Source: Clostridiales bacterium
Lineage (GTDB): Bacteria > Bacillota > Clostridia > Oscillospirales > Oscillospiraceae
DNA: 22,660 nt
Direction of reading: 5' to 3'
NCBI GenBank assembly: GCA_018374635.1
Contig: JAHAEW010000050.1
Coordinates: forward strand, 1-22,660
Part shown: piece after piece, positions 14,758 through 20,830 of the stretch
How positions within the stretch are numbered: the first letter of the stretch is position 1
How the letters are laid out: every line of letters starts with the position of its first letter
The notes under the pieces: model-generated
Told to the model about the DNA's origin: nothing
Database searches by the model: none
Seen by the model: only the letters and a program-made list of their open reading frames with translations
Program-made: the position numbers and the translations under genes

Positions 14758-14899
14758 TAACGAGAAATGATAGAGCTTGGCCCTGCTGTCCTACCGCTGT
14801 TGCATCACGGGCGTCTCAAAGCCCGCTGACTACTCGAAGTGAACTAAGCAGATGCACTTAAAATTATCTGCAAATCTTATGATGCGAGGAAAATATCGT

Positions 14900-15478
14900 A
14901 TGAAACGCGGAATTAGCATTAACCGGGACTATGACTACCAAGGCATCCCGTGCGTCGTCATCAAAAAGAAACGCGGGAAATTGACGATCCCTGAGATCAC
15001 CGATACTCTGCATTATGGAGACCAGCAGTGCTGGGTCGGCCGCTATGTCATCCTCCTCGACTGTACGGAGGTGACGATGGGCGGAAACGGTTGCCTGGAT
15101 ATGATGGACGAACAGCCCGGAGATGCTGTGGTGCTGTACCAACTGGAGGAGGGTGAGCCCTGCCCTGTATGTAACACCTCATTGCCGCCGTTCCAATACT
15201 GTCCCACATGCGGCAGCGCGTGGGCGGAGAACGGAACAAATATTGAAACCCTCTTAGCCGCTATGCAGCAGGAGGCAAGCCGGAGCATCAAAAATCCGGA
15301 CGTTTCAGAGGCATCACGCTTGGCGTGGTACTGGTCGCACATCGGCTCCATTGACCTCGCCCGGCAGCTGGGCCTCATTTCGGAAAAGCGCCGGCAGGAA
15401 CTCTATGAAGAGATGCGACCGCTCAAGCCAGCCATAACAGTTCTTGCGGATACAGAAGGGGGGAGCAGGCATGAATAA
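14900..15478 (+). CDS. Zinc-ribbon protein of unknown function
   Basis: A 192-residue product. The ATG at 14900 is chosen over 14852 because GCGAGGA lies 9 bp upstream. A zinc ribbon is formed by CPVC (C88, C91) and CPTC (C101, C104). The N-terminal domain is beta-rich (IPCVVIKKKRGKLTIPEI, WVGRYVILLDC), and the C-terminal part has helices resembling a small HTH (SIDLARQLGLISEKRRQELYEEM). It follows a 142-bp gap after the primase-like gene and overlaps the next start by 8 bp. It may bind nucleic acid; that is inference. Confidence 0.7.
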   Translation: MKRGISINRDYDYQGIPCVVIKKKRGKLTIPEITDTLHYGDQQCWVGRYVILLDCTEVTMGGNGCLDMMDEQPGDAVVLYQLEEGEPCPVCNTSLPPFQYCPTCGSAWAENGTNIETLLAAMQQEASRSIKNPDVSEASRLAWYWSHIGSIDLARQLGLISEKRRQELYEEMRPLKPAITVLADTEGGSRHE

Positions 15479-15812
15479 GTCCAATGAGATCATCCAGATC
15501 ACCAGCTCCGTGCTGGAGCGGTATCGCAGTTCCATCCCCCGAAAGGCATTTGCCGAGGCGATGGAGCGCGTCATCGAGTCAGTGCTGGGGCCGGGAGAAT
15601 GTCCGGCAAAATCAGACTGTCCCGGGCTTGTTATGCTTCGGGCACCGAATATGGATGCGGAGCATATGGCACAGCTGATCTGCGGTGCCTGTCCACCGTT
15701 CCCGCTGGAACTTGGCGACTTTTCCTGCTGTGAACAAGATTGCCAGTCGTGCTGGAAAGCATGGCTGGCAACCGGCAGGCCGCCGCAGGTAGAAGCGATG
15801 GTATCTGAGTGA
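15471..15812 (+). CDS. Small cysteine-rich protein
   Basis: A 113-residue product from ATG 15471 with AAGGGGGGAGCAGG upstream. It starts helical (QITSSVLERYRSSIPRKAFAEAMERVIESVLG) and has eight cysteines in the second half (CPAKSDC, ICGAC, SCCEQDC, SCW). They are arranged like a degenerate zinc-binding fold. It overlaps the previous zinc-ribbon gene. Its function is not recognised. Confidence 0.65.
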   Translation: MNKSNEIIQITSSVLERYRSSIPRKAFAEAMERVIESVLGPGECPAKSDCPGLVMLRAPNMDAEHMAQLICGACPPFPLELGDFSCCEQDCQSCWKAWLATGRPPQVEAMVSE

Positions 15813-15973
15813 AGCCATCCGGCAGCGATGTTCCGCTTCGACTGTGGGCCAGTACAGAATTACGGCCGGGGGATCTGAGGCACAACAATCATGATGCGGT
15901 AATACATAGGCGGGTGACCTACCCGTATCACAGAACAGAACGGTCTAAAATGATTATCCGAGGTGAATATAAA

Positions 15974-16588
15974 ATGAAGTCACGAACGCTTGTAAAAATC
16001 AAAGCGGAAGGTCAATGGCTGTTATTCCGCACGGTTTCGCGGGGAAAAAAGTCGCCATGCACCTTTTACGTCCTGCGCAGCAGGCTTGAAAGGCTGGAGG
16101 ACCTGTCCGATCCGGTGGTAGTGGTCAGTAATTTTCCTGATTTTGCTGAATTTCGGCGGAACATTATCCGTGGAGAGCTCCAGATCCGCTTCTGCTGGAT
16201 GAACTCTACCAATGACCGCCTGACTGGCTGGACGGAAACAGTGACGCTTCCCTATGACGCTTTTATCCACTTTCTGCGCAGCGCCGCGGAGGGTGAACAA
16301 TGGAGCGTGCTCTCATCTGAAAAAAGCCTGTCTCCCAGGCTGATTTTCTGCGAAGGGAATGCCATTCGGGAAGTGGCATCAAACAAACTGGTGCGCCATA
16401 AGCTGGCCCGATTTTTGCGGGACCATTTTCGATGGAATAGCGGCGGAACGCTCCATTTTTACAGCGACTATGTGCCATACAGCTTTTTCTTCCGGGAAAC
16501 CCTGGATGGACAGCCCGGAATTTGCGGCGGTCTGATTCTCCATGACCAGGAGAACATGAAACGAGCCTACTACTCTGTCCACACATAA
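15974..16588 (+). CDS. Unknown protein
   Basis: A 204-residue product. The start at 15974 is preferred, with GAGGTG at 15959-15964 upstream; ATG 15950 would add eight residues. The frame is open further upstream, but no ribosome site supports it. It is a mixed alpha/beta protein rich in aromatic and basic residues (FYVLRSRLERLEDL, FRRNIIRGELQIRFCW, KLARFLRDHFRW, FFFRETLDGQPGICGGLIL). No signal peptide and no membrane span. I do not recognise a family. Confidence 0.65.
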   Translation: MKSRTLVKIKAEGQWLLFRTVSRGKKSPCTFYVLRSRLERLEDLSDPVVVVSNFPDFAEFRRNIIRGELQIRFCWMNSTNDRLTGWTETVTLPYDAFIHFLRSAAEGEQWSVLSSEKSLSPRLIFCEGNAIREVASNKLVRHKLARFLRDHFRWNSGGTLHFYSDYVPYSFFFRETLDGQPGICGGLILHDQENMKRAYYSVHT

Positions 16589-16604
16589 AAGGGGAGCCGG
16601 CGGT

Positions 16605-16775
16605 ATGAAGAAATGCGATACCTGTGCCAACAGAAACACGCGCTGGTGTAACGGCTGCGAGCATAACTTCCCCGGTCTTGAACAGTCCGATTTCTACCAG
16701 GAAACCGCAGCAGCCGGAGTTGAACCGGGGAGCGATTCTCAAAATTATATCAATCAGAAGACATCGAAAGCATAA
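16605..16775 (+). CDS. 56-residue zinc-finger-like peptide
   Basis: A short ORF from ATG 16605 with AAAGGGGAG upstream and stop TAA at 16773-16775. It begins MKKCDTCANRNTRWCNGCE, giving a four-cysteine set (C4, C7, C15, C18) in a compact CxxC-x7-CxxC arrangement typical of very small zinc-binding proteins. The remaining 35 residues are polar and probably disordered. It fits exactly between neighbours, with 16 bp before and 12 bp after, which supports it being real. Confidence 0.65.
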   Translation: MKKCDTCANRNTRWCNGCEHNFPGLEQSDFYQETAAAGVEPGSDSQNYINQKTSKA

Positions 16776-16787
16776 AAGGAGGACCTT

Positions 16788-17810
16788 ATGGAACACGGAT
16801 TTGATATGCAGGATTTTATTGTGGCGGCCCAGGCCGACGAGACGCAGGTGTTGGGAAAGTTTCTCTACTTTTCCCTGGCCAATCTTCTGGTGGAAAAGAA
16901 AGCACTCTCCCAGCTGTGTGACGATATGGGCATTTTCTATTCCGGAGGGGAGCGGCTTTCCGTGGCCGACGCCTTTCGGAGCGCCACCGGAGACATCCGC
17001 GAGCGCATCCCGGTCACGGAGGGCGGACAGACCAATATCTATCTGGCTTACTGCCGGGATAACAAGCGTACTTCTAACATTCTCTCCCGGGAGCTGGTGA
17101 AGGAGACGTTAAACCAAAATACCAACCAATATGAGAAGCTGGCAAACATCACTTATGATAGAGCCGATGGGGTATTTCGTTGTGATAACCTGGTACCGGA
17201 TGCCGCAGTGGACGTGCCGGGATGCTGCCGCCGGGCGGAGGAGCTGTTTGAGCTCTATCAGCGGTGCGCCAACCGCAGGCAGGTAGAGACCATCTGCACA
17301 AATTATCTGCGCTCCCTGGAGGCAACCAAGGTAAGCATTGCGGGACATATGTACTTTGTGCCCCGCACCCACATGGAGAAGGTCGATATTTTTGAGGATT
17401 TCCTGGCCCTGCTCAGCAACCTGAACAGAAATGGGACGCCGCTGACCGTGAACAGCCTCTATGTGATTGACGATGCCAAGCAGCGGGATAAGATGGCACA
17501 GGAGTTTTATATCGCTGTGAAAAAAGAGATCCTGGAGTATCAGGACAAGTGTGATTACTTCATCAAAAGCGGCAGCAACAGCCCCGCGGTGATGGACCGA
17601 TGGGTACTGAAAGTACAGGCTCTGGAAGAGCGTAAGCGGCACTATGAAGAAGTGCTGCGGCAAGAACTGAATGGGCTGGACGATGATTTTTCCACGTTGA
17701 AATTCATGGCCCAGGAACTTCAGCTGCGTGCGAACAGCATCCGACTCCAGAAGAAGCAACGGAAAGAGAAAAAGGACCCCATGCAGCAGACGATGGATTT
17801 CGCCGCATAA
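16788..17810 (+). CDS. Unknown 340-residue protein at the end of the array
   Basis: A soluble, helix-rich product from ATG 16788 after AAAAGGAGGACCTT. The first 120 residues include GKFLYFSLANLLVEKKALSQ and a region around TNIYLAYCRDNKR. The last 110 residues look like a long coiled coil (YIAVKKEILEYQDKCDYF, ALEERKRHYEEVLRQELN, LKFMAQELQLRANSIRLQKKQRKEKKD). The C-terminal QQTMDFAA resembles a clamp-binding peptide (Q-x-x-hydrophobic-x-F), which is intriguing because the element encodes its own clamp. It may belong to the DUF6744 group of phage and element proteins; I cannot confirm this. A strong terminator follows. Confidence 0.7.
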   Translation: MEHGFDMQDFIVAAQADETQVLGKFLYFSLANLLVEKKALSQLCDDMGIFYSGGERLSVADAFRSATGDIRERIPVTEGGQTNIYLAYCRDNKRTSNILSRELVKETLNQNTNQYEKLANITYDRADGVFRCDNLVPDAAVDVPGCCRRAEELFELYQRCANRRQVETICTNYLRSLEATKVSIAGHMYFVPRTHMEKVDIFEDFLALLSNLNRNGTPLTVNSLYVIDDAKQRDKMAQEFYIAVKKEILEYQDKCDYFIKSGSNSPAVMDRWVLKVQALEERKRHYEEVLRQELNGLDDDFSTLKFMAQELQLRANSIRLQKKQRKEKKDPMQQTMDFAA

Positions 17811-17826
17811 CGGTTCTGGTTTCCAG

Positions 17827-17860
17827 CAGGGAGGGCAATCGCCCTCCCTGTTTTTCTTTT
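17827..17860 (+). terminator. Strong rho-independent terminator
   Basis: A perfect 10-bp GC-rich stem, CAGGGAGGGC (17827-17836) with GCCCTCCCTG (17841-17850), loop AATC, followed by TTTTTCTTTT. It lies 17 bp after the 340-residue protein gene and ends the long array. Confidence 0.93.
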
Positions 17861-17942
17861 TTAAATTTCTATTTTCCGTAGGCGTATATTGCATTATGAT
17901 AAAGCTTCCCGACTTAACCGATAGGCGATCTGTATATTTGCC

Positions 17943-17971
17943 TTGACCCTTTTCTTGGAACGCGCTATACT
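17943..17971 (+). promoter_or_regulatory. Sigma-A-type promoter for the response regulator
   Basis: TTGACC at 17943-17948 and TATACT at 17966-17971 are separated by exactly 17 bp, close to the consensus. Transcription would start near 17978 and give a short leader before the ATG at 18020. It lies directly after the array terminator, so the regulator forms its own transcription unit. Confidence 0.8.
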
Positions 17972-18019
17972 GCTTAGCGAAAACGACCAAAAAATTTATT
18001 ACGCAGGAACTTTCGTAAA

Positions 18020-18712
18020 ATGCGAAAACAGGTTTTGCTGATTAGCGGCGATTTCTCTCTCTGTAAAAGGTTCCAGGAAGCCATGCAGGACGATTCTGTA
18101 GAGGTTCAATACTTTCCTACTGTGGCGGACGCGCTGGACGGTTACATTAGGCATCACTATTGTCTGATTATTATGGAGAGCTGTCTGGAGGATGTTGGCA
18201 GTCAAAAACTGCTTCAAATCATGCATCAGTCTATGGAAATCCCCATTCTAGTTTTTACAGATGGGCAGTCCAGTGAAGAAAAAATAGCTCTTCTCTCGCT
18301 TGGCGCGACAATTTGTGTCCCCAAACCCGTCGAACTGCCGTACTTTATCGCTCAGTCCCGTGCCCTGATTCGGCTCTATATGGGGTCGGAGCACTCGGAG
18401 AAACGATATTATACGTTGTCCTTTGGAACAGAGTTGATGATCAATCCAACATACCGTCAGGTATCTTTAGAGGGAAACTGGCTGAACTTAACCAGGAAAG
18501 AATTCGATCTGCTGTACTTTCTGGCCAGTTCTCCAGGCCAAGTGTTCACACGTGAACAAATCTACCGTAATGTCTGGCATGGCGAGACAGACTACCATGT
18601 TGATGAAGCGGTCAAGTCCAGCATCAAGGCACTCAGAAAGAAACTAAATCCGGCCTCCAAAGAATATATAGAAAATGTTCGTGGCGTTGGCTACCGATTT
18701 GTAGTAAGATAG
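18020..18712 (+). CDS. Atypical OmpR/PhoB-family response regulator
   Basis: A 230-residue product with a receiver-like domain (1-120) and a winged-helix DNA-binding domain (about 127-230). The latter has the clear signature NLTRKEFDLLYFLASSPGQVFTR, then VDEAVKSSIKALRKKL and NVRGVGYRF. The receiver is degenerate: the phosphoacceptor Asp position is Glu (E53 in IIMES), and the Mg-binding acidic pair after strand 1 is replaced by S9-G10. T80 and K102-P103 are kept. It probably works without phosphorylation; no histidine kinase is adjacent. It may control the excision genes or the array. An AGGA ribosome site is 11 bp upstream of the ATG. Confidence 0.88.
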   Translation: MRKQVLLISGDFSLCKRFQEAMQDDSVEVQYFPTVADALDGYIRHHYCLIIMESCLEDVGSQKLLQIMHQSMEIPILVFTDGQSSEEKIALLSLGATICVPKPVELPYFIAQSRALIRLYMGSEHSEKRYYTLSFGTELMINPTYRQVSLEGNWLNLTRKEFDLLYFLASSPGQVFTREQIYRNVWHGETDYHVDEAVKSSIKALRKKLNPASKEYIENVRGVGYRFVVR

Positions 18713-18808
18713 GCACTTCCAATATTCAATGTCGGATGCTGTCGAAATAAAAAGAAATTTCCCCCTCTCCCTTCTCTCTAATTCCCCTTTCCCGCCTCTT
18801 TTCTCTTG

Positions 18809-18814
18809 TATAAT
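18809..18814 (+). promoter_or_regulatory. Possible -10 element after a pyrimidine tract
   Basis: A perfect TATAAT hexamer follows some 50 nt that are nearly all C and T on the plus strand. No TTGACA-like -35 is found 16-18 bp upstream, so an activator such as the nearby response regulator might be required. This is inference from position only. Confidence 0.35.
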
Positions 18815-18868
18815 CCTGTTTATGTCAGAATAATCCCCAAAAACACAGGATTAGGAGACGCACAGGAT

Positions 18869-18952
18869 ATGCGGAAAGGACGAATAATGGACAAGTCCAT
18901 AAGGTTATCTTCGCAGGCGTACATATTCCCTAAAGGAAATATGTGCGCCTGA
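18869..18952 (+). CDS. Possible 27-residue leader peptide
   Basis: A short ORF, ATG 18869 to TGA 18952, beginning MRKGRIMDKS and ending GNMCA, with AGGAGA about 10 nt upstream and the TATAAT-like element 55 bp before. Its last 13 codons lie inside the strong hairpin at 18914-18951, a layout used by leader-peptide attenuators where ribosome position decides the fold. No gene starts soon after, so the regulated target is not obvious. It may be chance. Confidence 0.35.
   Translation: MRKGRIMDKSIRLSSQAYIFPKGNMCA
18914..18951 (+). promoter_or_regulatory. 16-bp hairpin, possible attenuator
   Basis: CAGGCGTACATATTCC (18914-18929) pairs with GGAAATATGTGCGCCTG (18935-18951), giving 16 pairs including one G-U and one bulged A, with loop CTAAA. 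The following ATTTGTTAT is only weakly T-rich, so it may be a processing or attenuation structure and not a plain terminator. Confidence 0.6.
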
Positions 18953-19357
18953 TTTGTTATCGACAGATTTCCTCAAAATAGGACATGAGCGAATCGGCAG
19001 AGTACGGCTCTATGCTGTCAAACCGCCAATCGCTGAGATCAATGGTGAGATATACCGCCGTATGCCGACCTCATGAGCGGAAGAGGGGGATGCGATGGAC
19101 AACAACATCCATCGCATTGAGAGAGTTCGCCGTTTGGGTGCGCCGTGGTACATCGCCTGGAGGATAAGAGCAGCAGTTATCCACATTTGCCGCGGCAGTA
19201 ATAGAGAACAATGCGACAGGTCGGAAAAGCCTCCCCCTGCCCAATCGGACGATGACCCGGTATCTTTCAATGCGTATCAGACGCGCGGGGGACCGTGTCA
19301 TTTTGCCGAGCCTCTTATTTGTGCGGTTTGGCCTCCCAAGTGTCGGGGGCCGCCAGT

Positions 19358-19393
19358 CAGAAGTTTTCAACACTCCCTGAATGAAAACTTCTG
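19358..19393 (+). repeat. Perfect 12-bp inverted repeat before the sigma-like gene
   Basis: CAGAAGTTTTCA (19358-19369) and TGAAAACTTCTG (19382-19393) are exact reverse complements, separated by 12 nt; flanking T/A adds a pair. It ends 20 bp before the ATG at 19413 and just before its GGAAAGG ribosome site. It could terminate an upstream transcript, block translation, or be an operator. Confidence 0.7.
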
Positions 19394-19412
19394 ATTGGAA
19401 AGGATTTTTATT

Positions 19413-19898
19413 ATGACTACAGAAATGAAAGACCGTGTAACAAAGCTGTTGGCCGATTACCATGACCGTGAGCGGAAGATCGCTCTGCTGGAGTACGAGC
19501 TGGCAAACCCGGCCAGAGTCACGGAAGCTGAGATGATCGGGGCCATGACCTATGCCCGCCCGGAAGAGTCTGGCCGGCCGGCAGGACATATTTCCAACAA
19601 GACGCTCTACATCGCCCTGAATTATCAGGACCGTGCGGAAGAAATCAATGTGGACAGCTTCAAGGAAATCCACGCCGAGCTGACAAAGCTGAAGGAGGAA
19701 CAGGACCGGCTGAACTACTATATTTCACTGCTTGAGCCGCGGCCGATGCGGGTGCTGAAGCGCACCTATATCGAGCGGGCCTCTAATGAAGATGTGGCAA
19801 AGGAGCTTGGGATCTCGGTGCGGCGGTTGCAGGAAGTGAAAAACCAGGCAATCGAAAGCCTTGCGGAGATGTACGAGTACACTGAAAGCCTGCATTGA
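19413..19898 (+). CDS. Sigma-70 region 4-like / DUF1492-like regulator
   Basis: A 161-residue product from ATG 19413, with GGAAAGG 9 bp upstream. The C-terminal HTH reads VLKRTYIERASNEDVAKELGISVRRLQEVKNQAIESL, cut at residues about 118-152, and looks like sigma region 4. The preceding helices (FKEIHAELTKLKEEQDRLNYYIS) form a coiled coil, as in the phage late regulators annotated DUF1492 or ArpU-like. There is no region 2, so it is not a full sigma factor. It probably switches on element genes. Confidence 0.75.
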   Translation: MTTEMKDRVTKLLADYHDRERKIALLEYELANPARVTEAEMIGAMTYARPEESGRPAGHISNKTLYIALNYQDRAEEINVDSFKEIHAELTKLKEEQDRLNYYISLLEPRPMRVLKRTYIERASNEDVAKELGISVRRLQEVKNQAIESLAEMYEYTESLH

Positions 19899-20002
19899 GC
19901 AGTTTCCGGTCCGCTTCACTATGTTCGCGGAGAAGCCGCGTAAAATCCGCAGGGATAGGTGGCTTGTACCCGCGCATAAGAGTGTGGTATCATTAGGCTG
20001 AC

Positions 20003-20052
20003 AAAAAAGGAAATGCTCTCCGGTTTTCTAAACCGGAGGGCATTCCTTTTTT
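20003..20052 (+). terminator. Strong bidirectional terminator
   Basis: AAAAAAGGAAATGCTCTCCG and its continuation GTTT pair with AAACCGGAGGGCATTCCTTT and a further TTT around a TCT loop, giving a stem of about 20 bp with a few mismatches, flanked by A6 and T6 runs. It can stop transcripts from both sides: the sigma-like gene from the left and anything from the right. Confidence 0.88.
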
Positions 20053-20078
20053 AATTTTATTGAGGAGGGATGGCTGCC

Positions 20079-20423
20079 ATGAGGGATGATACCGGCGAAG
20101 GTCAATGCACCTTTGAGGGGAGTTTGATTTTTGGAGAGGATGGATCTGTGACTGCGCGGTACAGCTATGAATCTGCAGTCCGACGGCTGCATGAATACGA
20201 GGTATCCGGTGTTCCGCCGGACAGAGGACGAGCGGGCGGCCAAAGGGGATGTTGGGAACCGTACACCGCAGAAGCTCCAAACGGAGAAATTTTTGCACGG
20301 CGGGGCTGGGAGTGCATACTGGGCCGGCTGTTGGCCTATGAACAATCAAAGTTGACGCCGGAACAATGGAAGTGGGCAGCGCAGCACCAACAGGTCTGCG
20401 GCAGAACAGATCCAAACGGATAA
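20079..20423 (+). CDS. Small unknown protein, possibly frame-damaged
   Basis: A 114-residue product from ATG 20079, placed 10 bp after GAGGAGG (ATG 20070 is too close to it). The first part, CTFEGSLIFGEDGSVTARYSYESAVRRLHEYEV, and the last part, RRGWECILGRLLAYEQSKLTPEQWKWAA, look like normal protein. The middle (VPPDRGRAGGQRGCW) is less natural, while a neighbouring frame reads FRRTEDERAAKG at the same place. A pair of compensating indels may have altered the centre. Function is not recognised. Confidence 0.5.
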   Translation: MRDDTGEGQCTFEGSLIFGEDGSVTARYSYESAVRRLHEYEVSGVPPDRGRAGGQRGCWEPYTAEAPNGEIFARRGWECILGRLLAYEQSKLTPEQWKWAAQHQQVCGRTDPNG

Positions 20424-20514
20424 AAAGCGTCATCATTACTAAAAAAATTTTGCGGCGAAGACGTTTAAAAATAAAATTGCTCTAGACATGGGGTATGACT
20501 TGAAATGCTCGAAG

Positions 20515-20538
20515 AGCTATCGTAAAATAGCTTTACGA
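20515..20538. promoter_or_regulatory. Overlapping inverted repeats upstream of the excisionase gene
   Basis: Two alternative palindromes share bases: AGCTAT (20515-20520) with ATAGCT (20527-20532), and TCGTAAA (20520-20526) with TTTACGA (20532-20538). They lie about 65 bp before the xis-like ATG in an AT-rich stretch. They could be an operator or Xis/Int binding sites, or a switchable RNA fold. Confidence 0.5.
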
Positions 20539-20601
20539 GTCAGCAAGTGTACCTTGAAAATTAAACAGACTTCGATCCGCAGCACAATGAGGAGGATCAT
20601 C

Positions 20602-20790
20602 ATGTGTAACCAAACGCAGGAAACATTGACGGTGAAAGAGGTGCGGGAGATTCTGAACATCGGAACCAATTCCGCATATAATTTGATCCACAGCAAAGCC
20701 TTTCCCGTCATCAAAATAGGTCAGAGTTACCGGATTCCGAAAGGGCCTTTTTACGCATGGCTGGAGAATCCCGGTGCTGCGCAACACTAA
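20602..20790 (+). CDS. xis: Excisionase-family HTH protein
   Basis: A 62-residue product from ATG 20602 with GAGGAGG upstream. It has the MerR-like winged HTH of excisionase-family proteins: LTVKEVREILNIGTNSAYNLIHSKAFPVIKIGQSYRIP, cut at residues 9-46, then AFYAWLE-like FYAWLEN. Such proteins bind attachment arms, bend DNA and favour excision. It sits 40 bp before the integrase gene, the usual arrangement. The longer open frame upstream lacks a ribosome site. Confidence 0.85.
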   Translation: MCNQTQETLTVKEVREILNIGTNSAYNLIHSKAFPVIKIGQSYRIPKGPFYAWLENPGAAQH

Positions 20791-20830
20791 GCCAAATCTT
20801 CAATTATGACGTATTTAATTGGAGGTATTT

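Larger units (their letters stand above)
18713..19412. other. 700-bp intergenic region with leader and hairpins
   Basis: No convincing long gene. From left to right it holds an almost pure pyrimidine tract (about 18758-18808), a TATAAT-like -10 (18809-18814), a possible 27-codon leader ORF (18869-18952) overlapping a 16-bp hairpin, a minus-strand protein-like remnant near 18963-19073, and a perfect 12-bp hairpin (19358-19393) just before the sigma-like gene. An ORF on the plus strand at 19095-19394 has poor composition and no ribosome site. The region reads like a long regulatory leader or decayed sequence. Confidence 0.55.

Noticed and set aside
14758..14899. Possible small gene or RNA between the primase-like and zinc-ribbon genes
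   Set aside because: Only a weak GCAGAT/ATCTGC inverted repeat at 14848-14871 and no ORF with a ribosome site; left as plain spacer.
17728..17946. 72-residue open frame crossing the array terminator
   Set aside because: It overlaps the 340-residue gene and the terminator hairpin; its Phe run is the translated T-tract.
19095..19394. 99-residue open frame on the plus strand
   Set aside because: No good ribosome site, unnatural composition rich in Pro, Arg and Cys, and its end runs into the 12-bp hairpin; probably non-coding.
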